Assembly: GCA_028023455.1 (NCBI GenBank) | Contig: JAQFVV010012441.1 | Location: 6,931,125 to 6,995,124 of the forward strand | DNA: 64,000 bases | Direction of reading: 5' to 3' | DNA from: Epiperipatus broadwayi | Taxonomy: Eukaryota; Onychophora; Udeonychophora; Euonychophora; Peripatidae | Shown: positions 44,804 to 56,420 of the stretch, one piece after another | How positions within the stretch are numbered: the stretch's first letter is position 1 | How the letters are laid out: every line of letters starts with the position of its first letter | Made by a program: the position numbers and the translations under genes | The notes under the pieces: model-generated | What the model was told of the DNA's origin: nothing | The model's database searches: none | The model's input: the letters and a program-made list of their open reading frames with translations, nothing else

Positions 44804-46621
44804 TTAAACACAAAATTGTGAAGAAAAGGTAAAAGTGATAGAAATGCAATTGTAAGACTTTGAAGTGCCTAAAGATTTTAAGAAAGTATTGATTTTAGTA
44901 GTTCATGTTAAATATGGATTACAAATTTAATGTTGTTTTTTTTATAAATTTTTATGTCAAGTGCATTTGTGAAATGGTGTGCATATTAGTTATATTTTTG
45001 TTTTACTGGTAATGTATTAAACTATAATTTATCTCAGTGTTTAAATCTTAATGCTTTATCTAAGCTAGTTTCATCAAACATATACCATATGAAAACGACT
45101 AAGCATGGTGGATGGATTAGTGCATTCCTTAACTTAATCAATGAGTGATACATTTTATCTTAAACTTCAAATTTAGATGTCATTGTATTTGTGCAACATT
45201 ATAAGACTAAAAATGTCAAACATATGTGGAGTAAAACATATTTATATAAATATTTACTGTTTAAAAAAAATAAACTACTTATTTAACAAAAGTATTATTT
45301 TCACTCGTTTTGTTTACATTATTGAAATCAATAATTCTTGAAAGCACAATGGATGTTTAATTGTCATCATAGTAATTACTTACTTCTAGTTAAACATAGT
45401 TATTTATCTGTTATTCTTCTATAAGTACATGAAGTGGTGGCTATTAATATATTTATTCATATGAAAAACATTAGTTAATGACTTAGATCTTTTAACTCTT
45501 TCATATTACAATGCTCATATACAATTAATATCCTAATAAATAAAAGACATAAAGGTGAGCTATCATTTACATTCCAACAATTTATTTTTTTACATTTGGT
45601 TTATAACACAATCATGAACACCCTCATATCCTGGAATACAAGAGAGGCAAAGATATTTTGATATGATAAAATAGGTGATAAACTTATAATTACAGAATGT
45701 GTATAATGTGATTTATTATATACTGGTAAGCAAAAGTATTAGAAAGCAAAAAAAAATATTAGTAAAAATAGTTCAGAAAATAAATGTATATGGTCACAAA
45801 AGCAGATGATACCATAGTCAAATAGATCAGCTAAAAAATAGTCAAGTATTGAATAGCATCAACAAAGGATTTATGACAGGTATTTTTCACAGATTTTATA
45901 GCCTACTAAAAAGTACCAAACTAATTTTGATTATTATTGAAATAGGACACATCATGAAAAGTTATAATGAGGAACAACATCTTATTTTGGGTAATAAACA
46001 ATTAGTTATACTCATATAAAATACAAATAAAATATTCTGTAAAATAGAGACATGAAAAAAATAGTAAAATATTACAGAAATCAAAAAATAATACAATAGA
46101 TAGTCATAAGGTTTAAAACTGATAGTAACATTATGGAAAAGTCTAGAAAGAATAACATGACTTTAATGGATATTCGTAGAAACAATGCAAATATAATTGC
46201 AATGCTACAGCCTAAACATAGAGATGTATTTTACAGGATATAAATTTAGCAAAAGAGCATAAATAATTTATATTTGAAGTTTATAATGATACAATACAAT
46301 CTCCCAAGTTCATTCACCTATGAAGTCATACACGGGTATTCAAAAATCTTTAATTAATAAAATGAAAATTTCTAAAATTGAAATGGTGAGTTTTTCAGAG
46401 AAATTAAGAAAAGCCCTATGTAGATTGAGAAGCAATATTAAAGATAAATTTCACAGTTCATTATCTAAGCAGTTCCACAGCTTTTTATCAGGTGTTACAT
46501 CTATTAATGAGATGCAAAAATTTGTATAAGGAGTGTAATTAAAAACATAAAAATGAGTACAATATTTAAAAATGAAGCAGATATGGATATTATAAATAAA
46601 TTCATAAAAGCAAAATTTAAA
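44804..46621. other. AT-rich interval with weak retroelement-like text
   Basis: A plus-strand stretch near 45690-45760 reads ITECV.CDLLYTGKQKY, faintly like a PLE GIY-YIG start, but the frame then decays. A 69-codon frame at 46320-46529 is unassigned. Otherwise I see nothing. Confidence 0.3.
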
Positions 46622-47255
46622 TAGTTATAAATGTTTAATTAAAGTAAAAATATTCCAATAAAATAAGACTTTCCATAGTAGAAAATATTGGACTAAAAGA
46701 ATAAACAGGTTAGAGATTAATTAAAATGACAATTAAACAATGGATCCAGTTCCAGAAACAGAACAGCATTAATAGTAATTAGTGTTCTAGCATTTTCCAT
46801 AATCATATTGTTGCTACCTGGGATTGGGCTGAAAAGGGAAAAGGCTGACCTGTGATAAGAATCAAGGTAATCAGCCACACATTCATATTGATGGAGTAGA
46901 TCATGTTGAATCCAAGGAAACTACAAGGCTGAGTGTTCAAAAGGACTATAGGTGATCTAGTAAGCATCATTACTAAAGATTGGAAAGTGAACTTAGGAAC
47001 TTTACAATTCTCATCAATCTTATTATGATTTTGTATGCCTCTATATCCACATATTATGACTTTTTTAAATGCTAATATTTATAAGCATTATTACATTTAA
47101 GTTGTTTTATATGAAGCATCATTAATTTTACTTTACTGTTATCTTGTTGGCAATAAATATCAAATTTCAGTTTTAAACTGTTTTTGTGTTATAATCATTT
47201 CTGCTTGTCTGACCATTGCTAACATGACTGCAGTATGTGTGGTGGCTGTATGCAA
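46622..47255 (+). repeat. 5' LTR of a decayed Gypsy element
   Basis: Direct repeat of 50841-51310 plus 53391-53570. Shared blocks in order: TTTCCATAGTAGAAAATATT, AATAGTAATTAGTGTTC, GATCATGTTGAA, GAGTGTTCAA, TCTATTATGATTTT-like, GCATTATTA, TTACTNTACTNTT and GTGGCTGTATG-like. It ends near ACA, fitting the CA end of an LTR. The exact 5' edge is uncertain because the other copy seems to start earlier (about 50746, TGTAATTATTG). Confidence 0.65.
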
Positions 47256-48034
47256 CAGAAAACTGGCATATTCAGTTGACAGAATAAAATTCAAACTGAA
47301 AATTGTACTGTAGTAATCAACAATAGGATTTTGATTGGTAGTTAGAACTTTGTTGGTGTAAATAAGGTTAAATCACATAATTTACTTATAATACTTCACT
47401 CATATACACTTTAATGCAATTAATTTTCTTAAAAACTTCTTTATTTTCTTACAGTTTCAACTGTCCAGCAGTCTTCTTCAGAGTTTAATTTATTCAATTG
47501 TTGTTGTTTTTTAATTTATTTAATGTCATAATTGTACTCTACATTTTTTTTATCATGTACGTATACGTGATAATAAGTTACGTACACATTTTAATTTTAC
47601 AATCTTTTTCTTTGACAATTTTTAATATTTGCGGAAAGAAATGTATTTAGGCTAAAACCATGAAAGACATCTCTTATTTATTGAGAAAATGCTAAAAATT
47701 ATTATGAGGATAAATAATTATATAAACAATAAAAACTGCATTGACTTATGTCTTAAAAACTGTTGCAATGCGACATATCCAATTTAAGGACTTTTTTTAT
47801 CACGTTACCGCATCACTTATGTATAAATTGAAACTAGCTTGGTAAGTCAGCCTATTAGCAAGTAAGTTTAGTAATTCTGTAAAAAAAATTGCCTTATTAA
47901 TTATTAATTTGGATTAGAGTTAAGATGATGTCTGTGTCACAAGTAACAAAAAATGAGTTTAACATTAGTAATGATTAGCCATTAGCCAATTTACCTAAAG
48001 AGGATAGAGAAAATTTTTTTTCTTAATAGAAATG

Positions 48035-48310
48035 TTAGTGGTTTTATTTATAGATGTAATAAACATCTCCACCCCCCCCCCAATTCTTTTCAAATTCATA
48101 TAAATAAAGACACGATAAAAAAACAAATGCCCCCCAAGATGCATTTCGTGCCAAACCAGCACCCATCAGCTGGCCTAGGTCACCATCTCTCATATACATC
48201 TTTATTATATGAAAAGCACTTATCCAGAGTAAATTGTTACATTTTCAATTACCACAACTCCCTCCACTCACAACTTAGATGCCATCCATTTCAGCTAAAT
48301 ACACTAATGA
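48035..48310. repeat. Dispersed hammerhead-bearing repeat (family C), copy 2
   Basis: Matches 2095-2360 along its length. A shortened third copy at 48440-48560 shares TATAATAAAAATCTCCAC, CCAATTCTTTT, AAATAAAGACAC and CCCAAGATGCATTTC and is cut off inside its hammerhead at about 48560, where the Gypsy gag text begins. Confidence 0.68.
48134..48173 (-). ncRNA. Hammerhead ribozyme (family C), one core change
   Basis: Minus strand: stem I CCAG/UUGG, core CUGAUGG (A9 changed to G; 48163-48169), stem II GUGCUGGUUUGGCAC (GUGC/GCAC closing, 48148-48162), GAAA (48144-48147), palindrome AUGCAU (48139-48144), C17. Close to the family consensus. A9 is an invariant base, so activity is doubtful. Confidence 0.65.
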
Positions 48311-49265
48311 TTATTACTAATCATTTTTGAAACTAGAGATTCTCTTTAGCACAGATACAAATTTTAAACCTTAGTTAAAGACTAATATATCTGATTTTTA
48401 AAATTTACATACATGGAGTTATTCACCTTTCTCTGTTCCATATGTAATATCTTTATAGATATAATAAAAATCTCCACACACACCCAATTCTTTTTCAAAT
48501 TCATACAAATAAAGACACAATAAAACACAAATGACACCCAAGATGCATTTCACGCTGATTGCTGTGTTATGCTGGACAGCAGGTAAATGAAATTGCCAAT
48601 TGGCTATGTGATCTTGGAGAACCAGACAAATTGCCATTAAATAAAGTAATTGAAAGACTAAGTAATTATTTTGGTCTCCAAACCTCAAAGCATGTATCAA
48701 GATTAAATTTTACAAATAGATGGCAAAATAAAGGGAATTGAGTATGTCATTATCACCAAGCATTGATGGAACTTGCTAAGAGTTGTAAATAAGATGATGC
48801 CTTGGAGACTACTCTACTCAACAATTACATTGAGGGATATGTTATGATAAACTTATATTGCAGTTGCTGTCTTCAAGAGACTTGACATACAAAAATATGA
48901 TAAAATCAGGAATATCCTATGAAATAGTGCTTAACCAATCAAAGGATTTCTGAAATTTTAGTAATAATGATGTAGGTAGAGCATTTATTAAAAAAAACTA
49001 AAAATAAATATCAGCCACTAAGAGTAAGATAAAAGAAATAGTGAGTTATTGTTATGCAAAAAGGTCACAATGTAGATTTAATAAAAAATGTTGCAGATCC
49101 TACAGGAAATTAGATCACTTAAAGAAAGAAGGTAGGATCAGGTAGTACAAAGAATGTAGTGGATTGTTAATTTTTCTCAAAGAAAATAAACAAAAGTGAG
49201 AGATTTATAATACTCAGATTAAAGTTGTAATTATAAATTTATTAAACGTACATTGATTACGTAAG

Positions 49266-49427
49266 TAATATTTACTGAGGCTATAACCTCGATAATATGC
49301 GTATAAAATGCGATAGTAGGGACCTCTTTTCTTCCATAGCATAAGCTTGTTGTTAAAACATCTGTAGAGGTCCCTACTATTACATTTTATATGCATATTA
49401 TCGAGGTTATAGCCTCAGTAAATATTA
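49266..49427. repeat. 162-bp hairpin (62-bp arms)
   Basis: Arms 49266-49327 and 49366-49427 are reverse complements with a few differences (TACTGAGGCTATAACCTCGA and mirror). An AATACTCAGATTA direct repeat lies at 49209-49221 and 49428-49440, with weaker similarity extending about 20 nt further. Looks like a MITE-type insertion into the Gypsy relic. Confidence 0.7.
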
Positions 49428-50745
49428 AATACTCAGATTAGAAATTGCAATAAATTTATATTAATGGTGAAATTATTAAATATAAAATGACTATGGAAAT
49501 TAATAGTGAGGCAGATGTGTCAATGATGCCAGTTAAAAACTGGAAGAATGTAAAATAATTGTAAGAATGCCCATATACTAATGTGAAATAGTTTAAGCAT
49601 GAAAAATGCCAATAATAATAGTAAGATGATATTAGGAAAAGTAGATGTAAATGTAGAATTTAAAATAAGGTCTGTAGATTACCATTGCATATTGGGCAAG
49701 ACGGTATAATCTATTTTAGATAGGGAATTGTATCATGCAATTGGAATTAAAATATATATTAAAAATTAAAAAAGGAAATAACATTAGACACACAGATACA
49801 TTGGCATGAGTTCCAGTTAAGACAAATGCAAACATTTCAGAAAGAAATTATATTGCTCAGCCTATATTAAAAAAAACATGGAGTCTCATTCACATTGATC
49901 ATGCCAGGCCATTTCATGGTTATACTTTTATGGTGATTGATGCATACTCAAAATAGACTGAGTAGACTATTCCATGGTTATATTTTTTGTGGTGGTTGAT
50001 GCATACTCAAAGCAGGCTGAGTATAAAATTGAACAACCGTACTGAAGTAACAATTGAAAACAAAGAAATTGTTGCTTTGCATGGTTTTCTCAAAACATTA
50101 ATGTCAGATAATGATTGCAGTTTTACAGACTAAATTCAAGGATTTTACTTAGAAAAAGAGATTAGACCATATTTCCATGCCCCCATACCAACCTGAGGTC
50201 AATGGTATTACAGAAAAGGTACTATAAATGGTGAAGTAAATATTATATAAGGAAGTTAATATGATTATACAAGAAACCTTATATTCTATATCAGCATAGT
50301 ACATGATTATGTAGTACAAATAAGTCTCCAGCTGATATATTGTTTGGACAAAATTCACAGTAAGTTATCATATGTTATCATTTATTCACCTGGTGAAAAA
50401 TTTGATATTGACAAAAACGATGGCAATATGATATGTCAAGGGTGAAAAGATTTTGAGACATAGAAGTACTAAATAATCAAAGAATATTTGGCAAGGCAAA
50501 TAGTAATCATTAAGACAAAAATTGGAAAAACCAAATAAAAACGTATAAATCATGTCAGGCATCATAAAGAAAAAATTAACTGAACCAGAGGTACTATAGT
50601 AACAAATATTACAAATTACAAGTAAATGATGTGCACAAAGAAGATGAGAACATTACTGTTGAGAAGAATATATCCATGAATAGATCCTGAAAAACTAAGA
50701 AGAAGCCAAATTATTTTAAAACTTGCATGAGACTTTAGAAACTGT

Positions 50746-51310
50746 AATTATTGTAATGGAGATGTGCTATATATAAAATGTAAATAATTGTGCTACATTT
50801 GAAATAAATGCTAAATAAATAAATAAACTAAAATATTACAAAGTTATAAATGTTTTTATTAAAGTAAAAATGTTCCGATAAGATAAGTTTTTTTCCATAG
50901 TAGAAAATATTTGACAAAAATAATAGAACAGGATAAAGATTAAGTTAGAATAATAATTAAAGAATGGCTTTTGTTCTAGAAATAGAACAGAATTAATAGT
51001 AATTAGTGTTCAAAAACATTCCATGATGACAGTACTGCCTGGAATTGGACTGCAAAAAAAGTATAAAAATTGACCTGTAAGAAGAATCAAAGTCATCACA
51101 CAAACACTCATGGCGATAGAGCTGATCATGTTGAACCCAAGAATACTTCAAGATTGAGTGTTCAAGAAGATTATGCATGACCCAGTGAATTTCATCAATG
51201 AAGATTCAAAAAGTAGACCTAGAGACATAACAGACCTCATGAGCTCTATTATGATTTTTTACACATCTATGGTGGTGTGGTGTGTCTTTTTGAATATTAA
51301 TCTTCCTAAT
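50746..51310 (+). repeat. 3' LTR of the Gypsy element, left part
   Basis: Starts TGTAATTATTGTAATGGAG, a plausible TG edge. From about 50841 it aligns with 46622 onward. Alignment stops near GAATATTAATCT (about 51310) and resumes at TTGTAAGCATT near 53391, so the LTR is split by an insertion. Confidence 0.6.
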
Positions 51311-53390
51311 AGTAAGGTATTTGATTATACTTCACTTTAATTAAAATAATTGATTAGTTGTGTGTTACTACACATCTTAAGAGAAGTTTGAGCTTTAGAA
51401 TTGATATATTAATACATGCTAAGTGCTTTCAAAACTTGTGCTTTTATATTTATATCTGAAATAAAACTGTGATGTGATAGGGTAATGTATTGTTAAATAT
51501 ATATATATATATATAATATATATATATATATATAACAATACATTACCCTATATATATATATATATATATATTAGAAATTTAAATTCGACTGAAATTGTTG
51601 AATGTTAATTAGCGTTATAAAGTCTATTTTTTAAAGAGACAAAAGGATGATTCTTTTTGGTTAATAACTTGGGAGGAGTTAGCTATAAAGTATTCTTCCC
51701 TAATTTTTTTAATGTGATATGTCTCTATATATCGAATAGTTACTATGGTTGATGTAAATATGCACAAGGCATACCTTTACCAACTCCAAAAATAAAAAAC
51801 TCATTCATCAACTTACTACCTTTATCCCCCATCATTGGTTAAATACATTCTGGACTTAGGGCTAGTATATGTAAGAGGATGCTAGAAACAACTGGTGATG
51901 AAATTTATTACTGATGTAGAAGCAGGCCTTTCACAAAAGTTGGAAAAGGACAGTCTTCTTTCAAAATTGGTAAAACATAGGGAATACAAATCAAGGCAGC
52001 AGACCCTAACTTGAACAATTATATTAATGTGTCTCATCAATATTTTGCATGTTTGTGTATGCTAAAATCCATAAACCACACACACACCCCTGAGACTCAT
52101 ACTGGATTTTGGAGACTCTCACTACTTTGAATAAGCAAAAATGATAAACCAATGGCTCATTAATTAGCTGGGCTTTGGTGTCTATTCCATCAGATCTTCA
52201 TTTGACTTTATTTCAAATATTAAGTTCACTAAAATCGATCCTTCATACAAAATAGTCTCATTAGATGTAACAGAACTATATGGCTCCATCACCAGACTTT
52301 TATCTATAAATATCATTTTAAAAAACTGAACATTGTGAACTATACACACCATGTATAAACTTTATTATTACATTTCTCTCTTGGATAAACAATAATTTAA
52401 TAGCAATGTTTAAAGGCTTATACTATAAAATGTTAGTTGGTTGGCTTATGGGTCTTTTACTGAGGTATATTGGCTTCAGTCTGTATATGAACTATTTTAA
52501 AAAACAAATCATACCAAAATACTGTTGAGAATTATCCAAATCTCATTTATATAAGATATGTCATGGACATTTTTATTAAAGCTCCAGAACCAGTTATTCA
52601 AAAAATGAAAGTCAGCTTACAAAGTCATTTCTATATTATAATTAACCATAGAACAAAAGGACTCTAAACTACCTCAAATACTCAGACTTAATACAAAAAA
52701 CTCATTCTATCTTGATTACCCCATACATATTAAACCACTCGAAGTACATGGCTTTACTCACCCTAAATCTACTGCATCACTATTTCACAGGATTGCAAGA
52801 TTATCTTTTTTATTTTGAAATCAAACATTGTATAAATATGAAACATCCTAAAAAAACCAGCCTAGCATCAGATACAAAAGATTTCATTTCCATCAGCTTT
52901 AGCAACAGTCTCATAAAAAACAAATTAGAGGCACTTTTACAATAACATCAATTCCATCTACCCATCTGATGATATATCATGATTTCTTCTCCTATATTGT
53001 CCCTCTCTCACTATTACTTACAAGAAAGTAACTTCATCTGCATACCACCTTGCCTTCTGTATTCCCTTTTTTAAATAGTCTTTTAAATAACATGAAAAGA
53101 CAGACTAGAACCTGATTTCACCCCTGCACAATGCATCTACAGGTGAAGGTATTCACACCAATCAGATCAACTATTCAATATAGAGAGAAAAATAACCCAT
53201 GGCAACTCCCCCAAGTTATTAACCAAAAAGTTTCATCCTTCCTTCTCTATAAAAAGTGGAATTTATAACATAATTAACATTCAACAAATCACAACCATTT
53301 AAAAGCACTTAGCTATATTAAAAAAATCAACTCTAAGGCCAAAACTTCTGTTTGGCTAAATACTAGCACACAACTCACCAATACTAATCT
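51311..53390 (+). pseudogene. Penelope-like RT relic inserted in the 3' LTR
   Basis: The plus strand carries decayed PLE RT text in the right order: YAKIHKPHTHP (about 52060; YGLPKIHKP pattern), SYKIVSLDVTELYGSI (about 52235-52280; motif A), INNNLIAMFKGLYYKMLVGW then LMGLLL (about 52385-52460; the GVPMGSPLSP region), ISYIRYVMDIFI (about 52545; YDD-equivalent box degraded), LDYPIHIKPLEVHGFTHPKS (about 52710). A GIY-YIG domain is not recognisable. AATCT is seen at both edges, a possible short TSD. A near-perfect AT-rich palindrome is at 51478-51550. Confidence 0.65.
51478..51550. repeat. Perfect 73-bp palindrome
   Basis: TAGGGTAATGTATTGTTA and its exact reverse complement enclose (AT)n. Likely cruciform-forming. 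No TSD can be seen because the flanks are (TA)n. Confidence 0.7.
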
Positions 53391-53570
53391 TTGTAAGCAT
53401 TATTAAGTTTAAGTTCTCTTATGAAAAGCATTATTAATTTTACTATACTATTGTTATCTTGGTAATAAATGTCAAAATATACTTATATAATTTTCTTGTG
53501 TTTAAAATTATTTCTATTTGTCTATCTTTATGATGATTACACTACTCATGGTGACTGTACGTTACAAGAG
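53391..53570 (+). repeat. 3' LTR of the Gypsy element, right part
   Basis: Aligns with 47085-47255 of the 5' LTR (GCATTATTA, ATTAATTTTACTNTACT, TTATCTTG, AATAAATNTCAAA, GTGACTGTACG) and ends in TTACA. Confidence 0.65.
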
Positions 53571-54487
53571 CTATTAGAGATTCATAAGAAAACTTGTTTA
53601 GCCTCAGGAATTGTCTAATAGTATCAATTGATAGTTTCTTAGCAACATCAAAAGCTAAGTGTTATCTCTGCTTACATGGAAATAATCTTGTTTCTATACT
53701 TTATTACAATAGCAATCCATAAAAATATTTAATGCAAGATATATATATATAATGTCAAGTAAATAGTGTAAATATTTTATGAAGTTGTTATTAGTGATTT
53801 TTTGTAAACAAATGTAAAAAAATTTTATTATGAAAAAGATATATCAAATCTTATTTTAATTAAATATTTCACATTCATTTTTTAAATCAGTTTTACATCT
53901 ATTAACTAGAAAACTTTCAAAGTTGATTTAAAATTTTAAAATTTATTTATAGATTTTTTTGAAAATCTGAATATTTTGCAGTTATATATATATATATTAA
54001 ACATTAATATTGAGAATAAATATAATTATCATAAAATTTAGACTAAAAATAGCTAATATTGGGGAAAAAAGTAATTGTTTTAAGAAAAATATATTTTGCT
54101 TTGTTTTGTTTTTGTTTTTTAGCAATAAACTTCAATAATGTATATAAAGTTCATAATAAAATAGCTTTTGTAAAAGAAAAAAAAACTTTACAACAAGAAT
54201 TGGAGAATTATATGTTTTACAAATAACAATAAATACCACAAGATGTTAGTACAATATAAGTTATATGTATATATTAACCACACAAAAGCAGATCATATGT
54301 ATCAACAGCAAGAATATTCCATATACTCTCAAGTAAACCTTTTTATTTACATAAAAAAGATGATACTACTTTTTTATATAAAGATATTGTCTTGATTTCA
54401 GATTGGCTCTTAATTTTAATTAGTATGCATGCAATGCCTTATTATTTACATTAATAAATCAATCTAACTTTGATCAAAATCAGCTTT
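53571..54487. other. AT-rich interval, no gene seen
   Basis: No recognised feature before the AAT tract at 54488. Confidence 0.5.
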
Positions 54488-54513
54488 ATAATAATAATAA
54501 TAATAATAATAAT
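54488..54513. repeat. Short (AAT)n tract at the 5' edge of the Tx1-like element
   Basis: About eight AAT units directly abut the start of the element body (AGAGAACGCCACC). The same repeat forms the 3' tail, so the element lies within AAT on both sides. Confidence 0.85.
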
Positions 54514-54938
54514 AGAGAACGCCACCTGGATACAAACCTAGTAGCAGGTAAGTAAAGAACCTCTTAGCTTTTTGTTGATAAAAAGCAATTTATTTGCTAA
54601 TAACTAATAAAAATGTCCAATAAAACAATTTAAAACACTCAAATATTTATTTTGATTGAAAAAGAGTAAAAAAGAACAGAGAAATCCAAAGAGTTTTTTT
54701 ATCGAAAATCCGTACCTAATGCTAATAGACAAACGCATAGTTAAAAGCTAGCAGATCTAATAACTAATGCCAAAATCTCAGGCAAATTTAATTTTTTAAT
54801 AAGAGTAGATTAAAAATCAAATCTACAAAACTCAATAATTTTGCGGATAACTGAATTGTATTGGTTATATATATATATTAGTGTTTGTTTAAAAAAGAAA
54901 GTTAAACATACCTTTAAAAAATAATTGAAAAACTTAAA

Positions 54939-56279
54939 ATGGCGACCGCTCAACATATTAACCAGGTGGGTGGTCCATCGCAGAGCACGAGAAAGTCATA
55001 TGCTTCTATAGCAAAAAAAAGCCCAAGATTACATAAGCCCAGCAAAAGGTCCTTGGTTCAAGAAAACAACAGCAGATGATTTGGAAAACTTGAATCTTAT
55101 GGATCAAAATAAAAATAATCCCCCCCCCCCTCATATTGAATGGACTGATGAAATGCTGGAACAAATTGGAGAGAAATTCAACAAAACAATACCTTGATCA
55201 CTTTTCCTGATGTTTAAACGTTTCTTCACCGATAAATCAATAGTACTCACTGTAACAGATAGTCTTTGCACACTATACGGTTTCCCCAAATCCCTTCTAA
55301 TAGAAACACTGCATGAAAATAATACGCTTGAATCGGTACAATGCATAGAAAACCATCCAAATAGCAGATATGTGGTGGTCCAGTTTTATGAAAATGCGCA
55401 AAGAGAACAATTTAGAAATCAAATTAAGATGCTAAGTAATTTCGCACTAATAACAGTCGATGAGAATAAGTATAAAAATATCTCCGGAATTTTAAAAAAT
55501 ACATATTTTGGCTACAACATGGAAGATTTCCAAAAAATGATGATTTCTTCCAGCAAAAATACATTAAAGAAGCAGAAATTTCCGTACTAAAAAATAGCTT
55601 TGAATTCGAAATTAAATTGAATAAACAAGTAGACCCGGAGAATATCCCCACACACATAACCGATGAAGAAGCTACACTATATATTTACGTCAGAGGGCTT
55701 AAGCCATGGTGTTTCCATTGTGGAAGAAGAGGACATATTTCAACAGAATGCAATGAACAAACACAGCAAAATAAAAACAACAATACATCAAAAAACTCAG
55801 GAAACATTAAACACAAATAACCAACTAGACGAGTTAAACTGCCCTACATTACAAAGCACCCAGGAAAACAACATATCTAATAGAAATGAAAGAATTAGCA
55901 ATCCAGTAAACACTATAACAAGAGAAATTAAAACAAATAAGGAAAATCAAAGCAGTGAAAACCTGCCCAATTTAAATAGAATGGAAGAAAAAGAAAACGA
56001 GAACCTACCAATGGAGCTTAAAGGAAAAACGAATGAAAATGATGAGCAATCAGAAAGCATAATAATAAATAAAACGACCACAGAAATCATGGATAAAATA
56101 ACACAGTACTATCCAATGCTAGAAAGCACATCAATTGAAAGCAGGAAGAAAACAAATAAAACAAAAAAAAAAGAGAAAGTAAGAAAATTAAAATGAATGA
56201 GGAAGAAGATAATCAGATTAATTTAACAGAAGAAACCACAGCAGAAGAGATGGAAATAGAACTAACCACACCAGAATAA
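54939..56279 (+). pseudogene. ORF1 nucleic-acid-binding protein of Tx1-like copy 1
   Basis: Start chosen at AAAATGG (54939), giving MATAQHINQVGGPSQSTRKS. The frame shifts at an A8 run (about 55012), at a C-run (about 55120) and near 55535, with a stop at about 55195. The readable parts are an RRM-like/L1-ORF1-like segment (VLTVTDSLCTLYGFPKSLL ... RYVVVQFYENAQREQF) and a CCHC zinc knuckle CFHCGRRGHISTEC (55713-55754; Cx2Cx4Hx4C). A Lys/Glu-rich low-complexity tail follows. A zinc-knuckle ORF1 is usual for Tx1-type elements. It would bind the element RNA. Confidence 0.72.
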
Positions 56280-56420
56280 AAAAAATTTAAAAAAACACCA
56301 CACTATAGCACATGTATCCAAACACAAACAGAATCACCACAGGAAAAAAACATGCAAACAAAAACGGCAGAATAAACAATGGTCCAATTTAAATCTCCCT
56401 TGCAATATAAGTTAAACTCA

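Larger units (their letters stand above)
47256..50745 (+). pseudogene. Ty3/Gypsy gag-pol remnants (gag, protease, integrase)
   Basis: Fragments in the canonical order. Gag at 48585-48860: LNKVIERLSNYFGLQTSKHV then LNFTNRWQNKGN, stop, ALMELAKSCK, as in K02A2.6/Mag-like gags. A degenerate zinc knuckle at about 49060-49130: CRFNKKCC..YRKLDHLKKEG. A protease-like MEINSEADVSMM at about 49494. Integrase core pieces at 49870-50360: WSLIHIDHARPFHGYTFMVI, LMSDNDCSFTD, PYFHAPIPT and SPADILFGQNS. Reverse transcriptase is not recognisable, and a 162-bp hairpin sits where pol should begin. Stops are frequent. The leader (47256-48560) is filled by family C repeats. Long dead. Confidence 0.7.
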
